Of a stretch of 64,000 nucleotides of DNA, positions 1-29,673 are shown piece after piece. Origin of the DNA: Tethya wilhelma (taxonomy: Eukaryota > Porifera > Demospongiae > Tethyida > Tethyidae); contig CAXIPT010000003.1 of NCBI GenBank assembly GCA_964030475.1, forward strand, positions 10,059,953-10,123,952, in the 5' to 3' direction. The notes beneath the pieces were generated by a model, which did not search any database, was not told the origin of the DNA, and saw only the letters and a list, made by a program, of their open reading frames with translations. A program made the translations under genes and the position numbers. The number at the start of each line of letters is the position of its first letter. The first letter of the stretch is position 1.

Positions 1-24
1 CACACACACACACACACACACACA
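1..24. repeat. (CA)n microsatellite at window edge
   Basis: The window opens inside a CA dinucleotide array, followed by a TAT/ATT-rich stretch that precedes the first visible splice acceptor at 79-80. Confidence 0.95.
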
Positions 25-80
25 AGAACAACAATATTCACCACCACCACTATATATTATTATTGTTATTATTATTATAG

Positions 81-1843
81 AGACCGAAGCAAAAGAAGCA
101 GCATCACTTCAATAGCCCAGTGGTCACCAGTAATGAACCTGTAGCAGAGCCTGCCGAGGACTCTCACAATACAACCATTTTCAATGAGAGCATATTTGGT
201 CCCATTCGTGAACAAAACCGTAAGAAAATAAAATCAAACTTCCAAGCCGCCACTAAGTCATCCCTTCCCAACGAGTGTGACAGCAAGGGATCGAGCTCAT
301 TTGAGAGAATGATCCTATCGATGGAGGACAACAAGAAGAAGAGAGAGAGGAAGATAGACCCTCTTGAGTTTGGCAAGTCCTCTCTTGGCCCTCGTAAATG
401 CAGCAAGAAGACTTGGAAACTTGAAGAGACAAAGAGGCCAAAGATTATTACCAAAGGGAATCAGCTTGTGAATTGTCACTCAATATGGAAGGATTTCGTC
501 AGTGGAAAGAAGAAACCCATTGCTACTGCAAGCGATGCAAGTATGGGTGTGAATCGTCACATTGAGAGAGTGGAGAATGATATCCAACCTAAACCGCAAG
601 ACACCATGGTATGCTTTACGTATCTGAGTGTAATGTAGAATATATATGTAAACTGGTTAGCCTTAAGCTTGTTCCTAGGCTGTCCCCTTTGACCTTACAC
701 TATTGTCCAACTGCTCTAGCCTGCTGTGAAGCCGACTATGAAGCTTAACCAGCCAGAGAGAGAAACTATAGCTCCTCTGAAACCTCATGTACAGAGCTGT
801 AATAGACAGAAAGGAAATGTTTCTCTCTTTGAAGAGGTATGTAATGATATAAACAAATTTATTATTATACAGTTATGCATCTATGTGTTTCTTTTGTAAA
901 GCTATTGTGCCTTGAAGAAGAACTTGCTTTGGAGGATGATGATATTCCACTGACACCTGCAGGTACCGGTGAGAGACGTGCACAAAGAATAAGTTTATGT
1001 GATGATCATGTAGCTTTTTTGCTTTTTCCCCTGCATGTGTTATCCACTGCACTGTGTATCAATGTATGTGTGGTCCTCCTAGAATGGAACGAGGAGTGTA
1101 TTCTTCCAGTGGATCAACCAGCAGCAGTGTATCATTACAGGCAACAACTTGAACACAGTACCACTCGAATGCAAGCCACTTCAAGCAGCTCAGCTAATCC
1201 AGACCACACCCCCACTAGGAAGAAGATGAATCAGTCTGAAGAAAGTATCGGAAATGATTGTACAGTTGAAACACAAGGAATACAACAATTACTGAACAAA
1301 GACCAAACTACTAGTGCTGTGAAGATACCATCTTTACCAATAACTGACTCACCACAAAACATTTCAGCTGCAGAGATCACAATTAAATTTCAAGAATATA
1401 AACCAACTGAAAATGGTGATCGTGATCACTCGACATCACCAGACTCTGTTCAGCCTAACGATACAAATGGCACAAAATGTGGACAAGAAAAAGAATTATT
1501 GGAAGTACTCTGCAAGGAGACGCAAACTGACTGTCTTGGAGCATCTATAGCAATTGATGCTGTGAAACATACTCATGTTGATGCAGGCATTCAAGTACAA
1601 ACGTCAGAATTGGATTTATCTCAGCTTCCATTCTCATCCAATAATATTCCAGCAGAAAAACACGTCAGTGGAGTCACTGAAGAAGAGAAACTATGTGCTA
1701 CAGTTGATGCAGGCATCCAAGTAGCACTAGAATCTACCCCCCAACTAAAACAGCTAAATGCAGACCTAAGACAGGAACTAGAAGCGGCTCAAAACACTAT
1801 ATTATGGCAATCGATGATGCTGAAACTCTACCAGGTACGATAG
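81..1843 (+). CDS. Spliced gene of unknown family with LC8-type binding motifs
   Basis: Four exons join in frame with GT-AG borders: 81-608 (phase 0 end), 720-836, 902-962 and 1083 to either a donor at 1834 or the stop at 1841-1843. The first visible exon begins after an AG at 79-80, so the true start lies upstream of the window. The product is hydrophilic, lysine/serine rich in exon one and acidic in exon three (EDDDIPLTPAG). The last exon is low complexity and holds three dynein light chain LC8-type motifs: KETQT at 1514-1528, DAGIQV at 1580-1597 and DAGIQV at 1705-1722. A short helical, probably coiled-coil segment (LKQLNADLRQELEAAQ) follows. LC8 binds such KxTQT and GIQV strands and dimerises disordered partners, so a scaffold or hub role is inferred. 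I do not recognise the family. Further 3' exons are possible. Confidence 0.6.
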
Positions 1844-3148
1844 AACTAGACTGTGACATTCATGGACTCTATAAAGTATATGAACTCTGCATGACTGACA
1901 AAAAAGGTTCAATGATAGTTATTAAACGTTATGCATGTTGTGGGAGGTGGGGACTTTATTGTCACATGCCTTTAGATACGCCCCTCAAATGCACGCCCTG
2001 CTCCACCCCCTTACTATACTGCCATACTGATAAGTGAGTGGCACGTCGAGTTTGATAACAGCTGCTATTTTGAGAAAAAGAAGTGATTTTAAATGCTCAT
2101 TTGAGAAGAAATGACAAAAGAATAGGATATTTTGTTGGAGAGAGAGCAAATTGGACCCCAAAGCAACTCGGAATGCAGTAAAAACGACGATAAACTCTCG
2201 GCCCCTGCAGCCGACCAGCCCCACCCCCCTTTTACCGCAGCCCAGATTTCTCTCCAAGAAAAGCTCTAAGTGCTACTTTTTGAAGTAAGTTGCTAATTTT
2301 TTTTGATTTTTGGTGTATTTTAGGCCATTTGGCCGCAACTCAGCTGACTATGGAGGGTGCTATTGTATTATATTGTTTGTTTGGTAGAGGGAATGCTAGG
2401 CAGCAGGATTTGCTAATGAGATTCATGCATAGTGAGCTGGTGGAATATCATGAATACCTAATGAGCACTATTTCCTGTTTTAGAAGCTGACCACGCCTAC
2501 TGAGGGGCCCCCTGCAATCAGAATTTTGTCTCATGGGTATTCATGAAGTAGATCAGTTTGTGTGGCATTGGAAATATTCATACATGCCCATAGTTATGTA
2601 ACATCCTGAACTAAGCCAATTAATTTTTAAAGACAACTTCTTATACCTAGCCACAATGCCACACACAAGTAAGGTACACACATACACAGTCTGTTAGACT
2701 TGATTAGTAAAAATCTTTTTTTTTTTACTGAGTAAGGGGAACACACACAAACATTGCACATACGTGTCTGTGTGGTCCTAGGCTCTAAGTGTGTGGATCG
2801 GCATAATGGTGGTTTAGATAGAGGCACAAATTAGTATACAACCCAGGCCTATAGGATTAAAATCACTAGAATGTTTATTTAATCCTCAATTTTATTTTTG
2901 TAGTCAGTTTTGTTAGGCTCCCCCCTCTCTCCACAAAAATTATAGTTACTCACAAAGTATACATATGGTGTCAAGCATTTAGTTATGACTATGTATGGTT
3001 TCAGTACTTTCACCATGCTACTATAGTCCCTAGAGATCTTTAGCTGCGCTTTCTTGACTTAAGTTCTGCCTGAATCAGCTTCATATGTCCTGCATGCATA
3101 TACAACTTTATTATGGGTATTTTCTACAGAGTTAAAATACTTCTGATA
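1844..3148. other. Intergenic, no gene recognised
   Basis: Short ORFs here have no recognisable domains and biased composition. I see no RNA gene and no strong repeat. Possible 3' exons of the preceding gene cannot be excluded. Confidence 0.5.
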
Positions 3149-4877
3149 GAATTATCATCATACAGTCATACTAGTTCTATTGTTACACTGCACATAATTA
3201 TAAGGGTGACCCATTTGTGCATTTCCCATACTGTAGGTGCCAGTGTGTATGATTATGTGTGCCATGCATAGGCACTGACTCATGATATGAATACATACCA
3301 AAACATTAGCGTTTGCTCCTACCAAAGGTCACACTTTCCAGCAAATACGATTGTATTTACCAAACACCTAATAATTATTTTATGCAAAGTGTGTATGTGG
3401 TAGGTCCAGAGCTGTGACACCTAACATTATTCAAGAGTCATGCCACTAAAGGTTATCCAGTTGTCCAGAATTTGTGTATGAGCTCCACTCAATGATTATC
3501 ATTGCAGCAGTTGGTCAGGGCACACGTTTGTTGTCTGCCAGTCTTTGAATACTATAATCACTGTGTGTGGGTGACATGTATTAAATTCCTTTCGAATCCA
3601 TGGATACCGTCATAATTTTGCTCTGGCTGAAAGTAGTCTATGTCTACGTTATATAGACTAGAATCTTTGTAGTTTGATATGCTCAATAAGAGTTCACACA
3701 TACCTGTCCTCTTGACCCACGGTGTACGATAGTGCAACAAAGGCCAGGGGGGTCCACCCCTGTCTATTTGGGTTACAATATCCCATGCTGTATATACCCT
3801 TGGGTTATGCAGTCACAATTGTAGGTGCATGCACCATACCCCATCAAAGGTAGAGTATGGGAATGCCTGGCCATGGGCTAGAGTGTCACTACCCACTGTT
3901 TTGACATGTGGTGATCAGCTGTGTTGAGTCGAAGAGATTTCCAACTAGATAACCCAGTCACTGTTGACATTGGCCTGCTGTCTTCGATAAAGGGAGCGCA
4001 TACTTGTGCCATTTGGAATGCAATTTATATCGATGTATCACTCTGAAGATTGTAACCAATACTCTTTTTGGAGTAAAGGAAGACTTTATACTCTAAAAGG
4101 GTCATGGACCTGTTCCCGGGAGTTATTTTAGGTTGCGTGGTACGCATGTGAGCTATGTAGACACACACACACATGCACACGAGGTGTATGGTCTAGAGCT
4201 TACACAATAGTCACAGTAGCCAGGAGTCTAATGTCCTGTCACTATAGCATCCCATAAGGAGTGCCACGTGCACAATGCCACAAACCACACAGCCTATAGA
4301 GCCAATGAAAAAAAAATATTAGCAGCTATGTGTACATGTGTATGTGTGTGTGTGCGTGTGTGCATGTGTGTGGGTGTACATGTGTGTGGGTGTTCATGTG
4401 CTTGTATAGCAGCACTTTCATGTACTATCATTAATTACCATAAATTTTTTACACACTTAGCTAATTATTTCTCTTAATTTCATGAGTGTGTTTTGACAAC
4501 ACATGTATGTTACAAACTCCTATATTATGTGTCCCACACATGGTAACTTTATAATAGTATAGTGTACATTTTTAAACAAATATTTCCTTATTGTTTCTAG
4601 CATAGTTTACACAAGGCTCAACATTTTTCAGTCATTATTTCCTATTAAGAACAGAACTCCAATACGAAGTGAATAAGCGAGTGTATGTCTCTATGCTGGA
4701 GGGCATTTCCCATTCCTTAACTGCTCGTTAATCAATCCTAATCAGAATCATAGTTATCACAAGAAAAAGATTTCATTGTCCTGAGGAATTTTAATCGTAT
4801 TCACCGTGAGAATTTGATAAGCAGTATCTATATGCACACTCATGACGTGTATATAGCGCTTTATCATATCATGCGTA
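3149..4877. repeat. Direct duplication, copy 1 (1.7 kb)
   Basis: This non-coding segment is repeated almost letter for letter at 5474-7206. Differences are few substitutions and small indels, for example a short insertion near 6031 in copy 2. It contains a TG-rich tract near 4333-4400. The short ORFs inside are the same in both copies and look non-coding. Confidence 0.9.
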
Positions 4878-4894
4878 TAAGATGTTAAGTAAAG

Positions 4895-5473
4895 TGAAGA
4901 TATCCAAACAAATTTGGAGGTCAAAATTTAAAAAAAAGAGAGAGGATATTGTACTTTCAAAGATATAGCTCACTCTATATACAAACTGTGATTGAGCTGC
5001 AGTGCAATTCATTAGCTGTATGCCATAAAATTAATCTTCTTGTTTGGAACTCTGCTTAAATACAACAATTGAAGCTAATTTAGCTAATTAGGCTATATAG
5101 GTGTCTGGAGTGTCCTGAATTTTCTTCAAGCTGTTGCTCCAACTATAATTTTAGTATTTTAGCTATAGCTAGCTAGCAGTCTACATCTAGAAGTACATAA
5201 TAATATGACTATAATTCTACACACTTGAGAGCAAAATGATAGCGCTACATATGAACATCACAATCCAGACACAATCATGTATTTTCCAAGGGAATATTAT
5301 AATGATGATGCAAGTATATTGGCTATATGCAGTATGTTATACTTTTGATTTTACTATGATGATCTTGCGTCAAAAGCTTCATCATACACATGCATGCACA
5401 ATCATGTATGCAGATTAATTCATAATTATTCTCATTCAATTTAACCAGAGCCATTTTTTTATAACCAAACATT
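4895..5473. repeat. Direct duplication, more diverged tail of copy 1
   Basis: Matches 7657-8180 with more differences than the 1.7-kb part. It shares landmarks such as an AAAGATATAGCTCACTC string and a block ending near the CATTCTCATTCAATTTAACCA string. About 84 bp (near 5107-5190) are inverted relative to the other copy. Confidence 0.75.
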
Positions 5474-7206
5474 GAATTATCATCATACAGTCATACTAGT
5501 TCTATTGTTACACTGCACATAATTATAAGGGTGACCCATTTGTGCATTTCCCATACTGTAGGTGCCAGTGTGTATGATTATGTGTGCCATGCATAGGCAC
5601 TGACTCATGATATGAATACATACCAAAACATTAGCGTTTGCTCCTACCAAAGGTCACACTTTCCAGCAAATACGATTGTATTTACCAAACACCTAATAAT
5701 TATTTTATGCAAAGTGTGTATGTGGTAGGTCCAGAGCTGTGACACCTAACATTATTCAAGAGTCATGCCACTAAAGGTTATCCAGTTGTCCAGAATTTGT
5801 GTATGAGCTCCACTCAATGATTATCATTGCAGCAGTTGGTCAGGGCACACGTTTGTTGTCTGCCAGTCTTTGAATACTATAATCACTGTGTGTGGGTGAC
5901 ATGTATTAAATTCCTTTCGAATCCATGGATACCGTCATAATTTTGCTCTGGCTGAAAGTAGTCTATGTCTACGTTATATAGACTAGAATCTTTGTAGTTT
6001 GATATGCTCAATAAGAGTTCACACATACCTGGCAGTCCTCTTGACCCACGGTGTACGATAGTGCAACAAAGGCCAGGGGGGTCCACCCCTGTCTATTTGG
6101 GTTACAATATCCCATGCTGTATATACCCTTGGGTTATGCAGTCACAATTGTAGGTGCATGCACCATACCCCATCAAAGGTAGAGTATGGGAATGCCTGGC
6201 CATGGGCTAGAGTGTCACTACCCACTGTTTTGACATGTGGTGATCAGCTGTGTTGAGTCGAAGAGATTTCCAACTAGATAACCCAGTCACTGTTGACATT
6301 GGCCTGCTGTCTTCGATAAAGGGAGCGCATACTTGTGCCATTTGGAATGCAATTTATATCGATGTATCACTCTGAAGATTGTAACCAATACTCTTTTTGG
6401 AGTAAAGGAAGACTTTATACTCTAAAAGGGTCATGGACCTGTTCCCGGGAGTTATTTTAGGTTGCGTGGTACGCATGTGAGCTATGTAGACACACACACA
6501 CATGCACACGAGGTGTATGGTCTAGAGCTTACACAACAGTCACAGTAGCCAGGAGTCTAATGTCCTGTCACTATAGCATCCCATAAGGAGTGCCACGTGC
6601 ACGATGCCACAAACCACACAGCCTATAGAGCCAATGAAAAAAAAATATTAGCAGCTATGTGTACATGTGTATGTGTGTGTGTGCGTGTGTGCATGTGTGT
6701 GGGTGTACATGTGTGTGGGTGTTCATGTGCTTGTATAGCAGCACTTTCATGTACTATCATTAATTACCATAAATTTTTTACACACTTAGCTAATTATTTC
6801 TCTTAATTTCATGAGTGTGTTTTGACAACACATGTATGTTACAAACTCCTATATTATGTGTCCCACACATGGTAACTTTATAATAGTATAGTGTACATTT
6901 TTAAACAAATATTTCCTTATTGTTTCTAGCATAGTTTACACAAGGCTCAACATTTTTCAGTCATTATTTCCTATTAAGAACAGAACTCCAATACGGAGTG
7001 AATAAGCGAGTGTATGTCTCTATGCTGGAGGGCATTTCCCATTCCTTAACTGCTCGTTAATCAATCCTAATCAGAATCATAGTTATCACAAGAAAAAGAT
7101 TTCATTGTCCTGAGGAATTTTAATCGTATTCACCGTGAGAATTTGATAAGCAGTATCTATATGCACACTCATGACATGTATATAGTGCTTTATCATATCA
7201 TGCATA
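5474..7206. repeat. Direct duplication, copy 2 (1.7 kb)
   Basis: Second copy of 3149-4877, offset by about 2.33 kb. Near-identity implies a recent duplication or recent gene conversion. The homologous tail is separated from it by the inserted element at 7227-7653. Confidence 0.9.
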
Positions 7207-7226
7207 AGAAGTGAAGATTATAATTA

Positions 7227-7653
7227 TAGGCCTTTGCAAATTATGCTAGCATAATTTTGAGCATAATAGGTAAGCATTAGAATCAGAGAATTATGCTGGC
7301 ATAATAGGTGAATTTCTGGCATAATTTGAGCAAAAATTATAGACTTGAACACTTTCGTACTAACTATTGTAGGTTTGAATAATCAGTATATAGTTTACTC
7401 TAGATAAATCACCTTATAATATCGCTTAACAATTGCATCTTATCCTAACAGCAGTTGTGTCAAATTGTAATCAAACGAGATCTGGATATCTTGGCGGATG
7501 TTGTGTATTTTGTATGAATGCTTGACAAATTATGGATTTTAACAGGAAAATGTGGAGCATAATAGGTAAAATTGTGGAGCATAATAGGTGAAATTGTGAG
7601 CATTAGAGCATAGCATAATGGGCAAAAAATTAAGCATAATTTGCAAAGGCCTA
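7227..7653. mobile_element. Foldback/TIR DNA element (about 427 bp)
   Basis: The left end TAGGCCTTTGCAAATTATGC and the right end are inverted repeats of each other over about 20 bp. Copy 1 of the surrounding duplication lacks this block, giving a filled site against an empty one. TGAAGAT occurs just outside both ends (7212-7218 and 7658-7664) and may derive from a target duplication. The interior has several degenerate GCATAATAGGT(A/G)AA repeats and no transposase ORF, so it is non-autonomous. Confidence 0.75.
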
Positions 7654-7656
7654 GCA

Positions 7657-8180
7657 CTGAAGATGTCCAATCAAATTTAGAGGTCAAAATTTTTTAAAAA
7701 AAGAGGATATTGTGCTTTCAAAGATATAGCTCACTCCATATACAAGCTGCCCTATAAAAAATTATTTTCTCGATTATTAGACCTATGCTTGAATAAAACA
7801 ATTTATAGCTAATTAAGCTATATAAATATAGGTGTCTAGACCTAGACTGCTAGCTAGCTATAGCTAACATACTAAAACTATAGTAGGATCAACAGCTTGA
7901 AGACAATTTAGGACACTCCAAAAGTACATAATATGACCATAGTTCTACACTCCTGACAGCAAACTGATACAGCGCTGCAAGCATATGCATTCAGACACAA
8001 TGATGCAAGTATAGTGGCTATTTGCAGTATACGTTATACTTTTGATTTTACTATGATCTTGCATCAAAAGCTTTATCATACATATGCACAATCACGTATA
8101 AAACTATGTAGATTAATTCATAATCATTCTCATTCAATTTAACCACAATCATTATTACTTTTTATAACCAAACATCGATC
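7657..8180. repeat. Direct duplication, tail of copy 2 with internal micro-inversion
   Basis: Homologous to 4895-5473. The block near 7835-7920 is the reverse complement of the corresponding copy 1 block near 5107-5190, while both flanks keep direct orientation. Confidence 0.75.
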
Positions 8181-9011
8181 TCCCATGCATTCCTTTTCAG
8201 ACAACTAGACTGCTGAAAGTGTCTCAAAAATTTTTATTCTCATTTCAAAATTTAAACAAGTTAGTTTGTCAATGGCCATTACATAAAACAACAAAATTGA
8301 AATAGCCAAACTGTTACAGAGTAGTCAGTAATCAATCGCTGTACGTATAGTCACAAAAATAACAACTTGAAAAAACATGTCTGTAAATGAATCATGAGTA
8401 CAAAGTCAAGTATAATAATGTGTCAATAAGTTTTGAGTACCAGTATATTCCCAGATATAGTGTATATCTACTGTTGGAGTGCCAGAAATGCATAAAAATA
8501 AACAGAAAGGAAAGTCCAAACAGTAAAATCATTGTGAGTGTTGACAAATTTCTGTAATAATTATTTGTCCTTCAAAAAATAATTTAAAAGTTGTGAAGCT
8601 ACAAGGACTGGTTGGTCAGGTAGTAGGTACCTCATGGAAGGGGAAAAAAATGAAAGTGATGCTTGTTGCACGAAATCATAATATAATAAGATTTAAACAA
8701 ACAAACAAACAAATAAAAAGTATTCAAATTATAGCATACAATGATCAGAGGCATGATCAGGCTGCCGTCACAATTATACGGATACAAAGACACCAAAAGA
8801 ACTACACAACAAATTTAAAATAATAATGTGATGTCTATGAAGATTTGATGATTTATTTTCAAGAAAAATTAGTAATCTAAACAACCACAGGACATATACA
8901 AACTATTAAAGTACCATTCAGAACATATGGACAATCAATACAAAAGTGATTGGAAGCATAAATGTAAAGTGAGAAGAGGGTAGCAGCCAACTATAACATT
9001 GATCCCTAGCT
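8181..9011. other. 3' flank of the Sp/KLF gene
   Basis: AT-rich with no convincing ORF. It contains TTTATT on the plus strand (AATAAA on the minus strand), for example near 8849 and 8233, which could be poly(A) signals of the minus-strand gene. A short (CAAA)n run lies near 8697-8712. Confidence 0.5.
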
Positions 9012-10097
9012 TCATTGGCTAGCAGAATCAGAGAAAGGTGAAGACAAAGGAGAAGCATCTTCGATACTTGAAACAGAGCTAACCCTTCTTCCACCTCGTG
9101 ATCTAGCACCACCTCCACGAGGCTTGCGAGGCTTAAGATGAATCTTGACGTGCTTTGAAAGGTGATCAGAACGGGTGAATTTCTTTCCACAAATTGTACA
9201 CCCGAAAGGTTTGACTCCAGTGTGCTTTCGCTCGTGACGAGCAAGTTCATCGGATCTCGAAAATCTCCACTCACACCCAGGCCAGTTGCAAGCAAAAGGT
9301 CGCTCACCGGTGTGTCTTCGGAGATGAGCTTTGAGATGAGAGCTCTTGGAGTAGGCCTTGTCGCACCCACTGTAGGTGCAGTAGTAGATCTTGCTGCTGT
9401 CAATTTCAACTGAAGTAATCGTTGTTGTTTCGCCATTTTCTTCTTTCTCTCCTGCAACTTTACAGTGCTTCACAAGTGAGCTCACACGTCTTCCCTGAGC
9501 TGGTTTCCTCTTTGGTTTCGTCTCACCGGTCTTAGCTCTTGAGTTGGTACGTTTCTTGGGAGGCATTTTCGGAGAGATGTTGATTCCGATTTCTGTTTCT
9601 GCTCCAATTGGTGGAGGAATCACTAGATCTGGTGTAGGAGGAGTGAGCGATCCAGCTCCTGAACTGGGCTCTGAGTCCAGTTCGTGCATGTCAAAGTCTA
9701 AATCGAGAGTGTGAAGAGAATCGAGAAATCCATCGCCAAAGAGTTTGGCATCGGCTGGTCCAATTGGTGGTAAATCATCAAAGACATCCTCTCCTAATTC
9801 AGTCAATAGGTCGAGTTCTGGGCTGTATCCAATACTGCTTGAGCTGCTACTTCGGTAGACGTTGCGGTAGGGGTCCACAACTCCTACTGGATCTGGAGGA
9901 TACATGCTAGGTGTACCGAGATGCAATTCTGACGGTCTGCTGTTAAGTATCGGTTGAAGTGGAGGAGGTCCTTGATAGGCGCTATTAGGGACTTGGAGAA
10001 CAGCGCAGTGGACATTTTGGTAGCTCATGTGCATTGGTTCGAGTTTACACGCCATGACGATCGATTGGGTTTCCGCTTTGAAGTGCTGCTCGGACAA
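9012..10097 (-). CDS. Sp/KLF-family C2H2 zinc-finger transcription factor
   Basis: Intronless 361-residue protein. Three contiguous C2H2 fingers lie at about residues 239-320. Fingers one and two have CX4C spacing and finger three CX2C. The recognition-helix sequences ([24 protein letters not shown]) and the linkers TGERPF and TGVKPF are those of the Sp/KLF family, which binds GC/CACCC boxes. The N-terminal 230 residues are Ser/Pro rich with acidic patches ([18 protein letters not shown]) that look like an activation region, then basic stretches (PPKKR, KPKRKP) likely to serve nuclear import. A basic Gly/Arg tail and a Ser-rich C-terminus follow the fingers. The start at 10097 gives the longest frame; an internal Met at about residue 15 is an alternative. 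Fingers favour a KLF-like assignment, but subgroup is uncertain. Confidence 0.93.
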   Translation of the reverse strand: MSEQHFKAETQSIVMACKLEPMHMSYQNVHCAVLQVPNSAYQGPPPLQPILNSRPSELHLGTPSMYPPDPVGVVDPYRNVYRSSSSSSIGYSPELDLLTELGEDVFDDLPPIGPADAKLFGDGFLDSLHTLDLDFDMHELDSEPSSGAGSLTPPTPDLVIPPPIGAETEIGINISPKMPPKKRTNSRAKTGETKPKRKPAQGRRVSSLVKHCKVAGEKEENGETTTITSVEIDSSKIYYCTYSGCDKAYSKSSHLKAHLRRHTGERPFACNWPGCEWRFSRSDELARHERKHTGVKPFGCTICGKKFTRSDHLSKHVKIHLKPRKPRGGGARSRGGRRVSSVSSIEDASPLSSPFSDSASQ

Positions 10098-10350
10098 AAT
10101 GAACCTTCCTCGAATAAGTGATCAGCGGCTGCTGCTAGTTGGGTAGTATGTCGGTTATAGAGAAGTGACCTGTTGCCAGAGTGTGCTTTTTCAAACAGTA
10201 AAGCATTCCGTCTTGAATGCTGGCCTTTTTATTTGCCGAGAAATGAATCCCATCGTGGCGCGCTCGTTGGTTGATTCATTAGCGCGGTCACGCGATGCGA
10301 ACCTGATTGGTCAGCTCGCGCTTAGGAAGTGATGGATATGCAAATGAGAC
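10098..10350 (-). promoter_or_regulatory. Likely promoter of the Sp/KLF gene: TATA-like, CCAAT, octamer
   Basis: Read on the minus strand, an AATAAAAAGG TATA-like string lies at about 10225-10234. A CCAAT box (ATTGG on plus) is at 10306-10310, and a perfect octamer ATGCAAAT on the plus strand at 10338-10345. The stretch 10255-10325 is locally GC/CpG richer than its surroundings. Order and spacing fit a TATA promoter with upstream CCAAT and POU-factor sites. The start site is inferred, not seen. Confidence 0.55.
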
Positions 10351-10773
10351 TATACCACTCGATGGCAGAGATCAAATTCATTGCCATTGCCAAGGCAACA
10401 AAACAGATAAACAAAGATAAGTGACCCTGATGCACGTGTATAGGCCTAGATGTCACATTGCATGTACATAATTATCGACACATCAATTGTATAGGTACAA
10501 GCTGCAGGCATGGTGCAAGCGCAATGCAATGTACTGTGACAATCATGAGGAAAAATCTTTCAAATCAGTTTATTGCTAATAGTTTATAAAGCTTATGTTT
10601 ATTAAAACTTTTTTAATAAATAGTAGACACAATGAAATCGTGACAGAATGAATATTAATTTTAAGGTGTTCGAATATATAGATTATTACTCTGTGTGGTG
10701 GTTGTAAAAGCTAATTATTTTCAGGCTTCTTGTAGTAAGTGAATTTGAAAAAAATTATAGCCATATAGATTGT
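10351..10773. other. Intergenic between Sp/KLF promoter and GPKOW 3' end
   Basis: AT-rich with no ORF of interest. It separates the head of the Sp/KLF gene from the tail of GPKOW, both on the minus strand. A poly(A) signal for GPKOW may lie near the TTTATT and TTTATAA strings around 10568-10620. Confidence 0.5.
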
Positions 10774-28198
<17,425 letters not shown>

Positions 28199-28199
28199 N

Positions 28200-28470
28200 A
28201 CTTGCAGTGGATATTGGTACCTCAAAATCAACATTCTTGAAGCTGCCATCTTTATACTGATCCTCACTATTCTGAACACAGTCCTCTGAGGGTTCTTTTC
28301 ATCCATAGCTTCACAAGTACAAATTTTTATTAATCTCACAGACAGACTGAATTGTAGAAGAGAAACAGCCACTTTAACTACATGGTAAAATTAAAACCAA
28401 CACTGTCTTAAAGAAGAAATGATTGTAAACTTACAGCAAGCATCCTAAATAATTTGCTCTGTTCAATTGC
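28200..28470 (-). pseudogene. Decayed copy of the unidentified short gene
   Basis: The minus strand encodes AMDEKNPQRTVFRIVRIS then a frameshifted DGSFKNVDFEVPIST. It also encodes a degenerate version of the preceding exon (about 28436-28470). It matches the better preserved gene at 45998-46445. Confidence 0.6.
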
Positions 28471-29326
28471 CACAATTCAATCTCTTTATAATATTCCTAC
28501 ATAATTTTACAGTCATGAAAACATACATATATGCACGCTACTAATTCCTACTATTGCATGGGTGCATGCATGTTTTAACTGGATTGTTACAATGATGAGT
28601 TAAATGTTTGAGTACCATATGACTGTGCTGTATCAAATCAATAATACAAGGTGTGTGCACTGGCCACGTAAGTATCAATAGATGAGCACATGGATGATTA
28701 AAATTAGTAATGAACTAAGAGTGGGATTTTTACCATTATTGGTAATGGTAGCGGCGTGCTTGAAAAATTCTAAATTCTAATTCATTTAGGTTGATCTGCT
28801 TGAAGCAAAAATTCAAATCATGCAGAATGGGCTCACTCTACCATCCTTAATGCAATAGCCAATAGGATCCTTCCAACAGCAGTTACCGTGTAACCAGAAA
28901 TACTGACAAAGATTTTAATTTGATTGTTTGACGGTCAAAGTCTAAATCATCAAATTTAAATTAAATCTGCCAATATTTTGGCCCCCATAATTATATGCAT
29001 ATACTATATATTATTAATTTATGTGCATGCGCAAATTGTCGAATTTAAATTCATCAATATTTTTATTGTACGTTCAGCAGAGCAAACCAAAATTTTTTGA
29101 TTTCCAGCTATACAGTAATTATAACTCTTGTAGTCTATCAGTATCCTCATGAGCACAAAATTACACTGTTTTCATATTGGAAGCAATCACTATGTAAATA
29201 CCTTTCTTTCTTCCTCTCCTGGTTTCTTGATCTTCTTCCTCTTCTCTTCAGGAGCTCTTGGAGTGGCCCCCAGTCCCAGACCTCCAACACGGGGGATGAA
29301 CTCAATGGGCTCTACCAGCCTGGGAC

Positions 29327-29370
<44 letters not shown>
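28200..29370. repeat. 1171-bp duplicate of 44392-45562
   Basis: Identical as far as I compared, with a constant offset of 16,192 and no indel. This copy starts right after the N at 28199 and the other ends right before the N at 45563. That pattern fits the overlapping ends of two contigs as well as it fits a real duplication. Confidence 0.85.
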
Positions 29371-29381
<11 letters not shown>

Positions 29382-29673
29382 TAATGGAACTGCATCAGAT
29401 AAAAATATTATAGTGAGGGTAGCAGGCAAGCTGGATAATTGGTAAGGGGTCAAAATTAGAAAAGTACTGTTAGGACCTTACACGTACACATGTGCTCACC
29501 ATGCAATACATCATCACTAGGTGATTGTGAATATACCCTGGAGATCATAACTCATGACTTGCTTACCCCTTGTTTGTCTTTCCAATGGCATCCTCTTTCT
29601 TCCATCCCATTCCTCGCAACATGGCTTCAACAAACTTATTGATGGGCATTGAATCATACTCCTCTAGTGTGCT
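29202..29673 (-). pseudogene. GPKOW: Duplicated GPKOW exons (G-patch and GGLGLGATP)
   Basis: Two exons with proper borders: 29673-29567, encoding STLEEYDSMPINKFVEAML and then the G-patch, and 29319-29202, encoding LVEPIEFIPRVGGLGLGATP. The first shows the full sequence of the exon that is cut by the N at 28199. Downstream on the minus strand there is no further GPKOW exon in this copy; decayed exons of the unidentified short gene follow instead. It is either a truncated duplicate or the missing part of the real gene misplaced by assembly. Confidence 0.7.
29329..29377. repeat. (GT)n microsatellite beside duplicated exon
   Basis: Same position relative to the exon acceptor as the array at 27891-27940. 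Confidence 0.9.

Noticed and set aside
2290..2490. 66-codon ORF downstream of the LC8-motif gene as a last exon
   Set aside because: I could not find an in-phase acceptor with supporting composition; left as intergenic.
4268..6806. Paired 69-codon ORFs in the 1.7-kb duplication as a duplicated gene
   Set aside because: They translate a TG-rich tract and carry no domain. Their similarity simply reflects the near-identical duplication.
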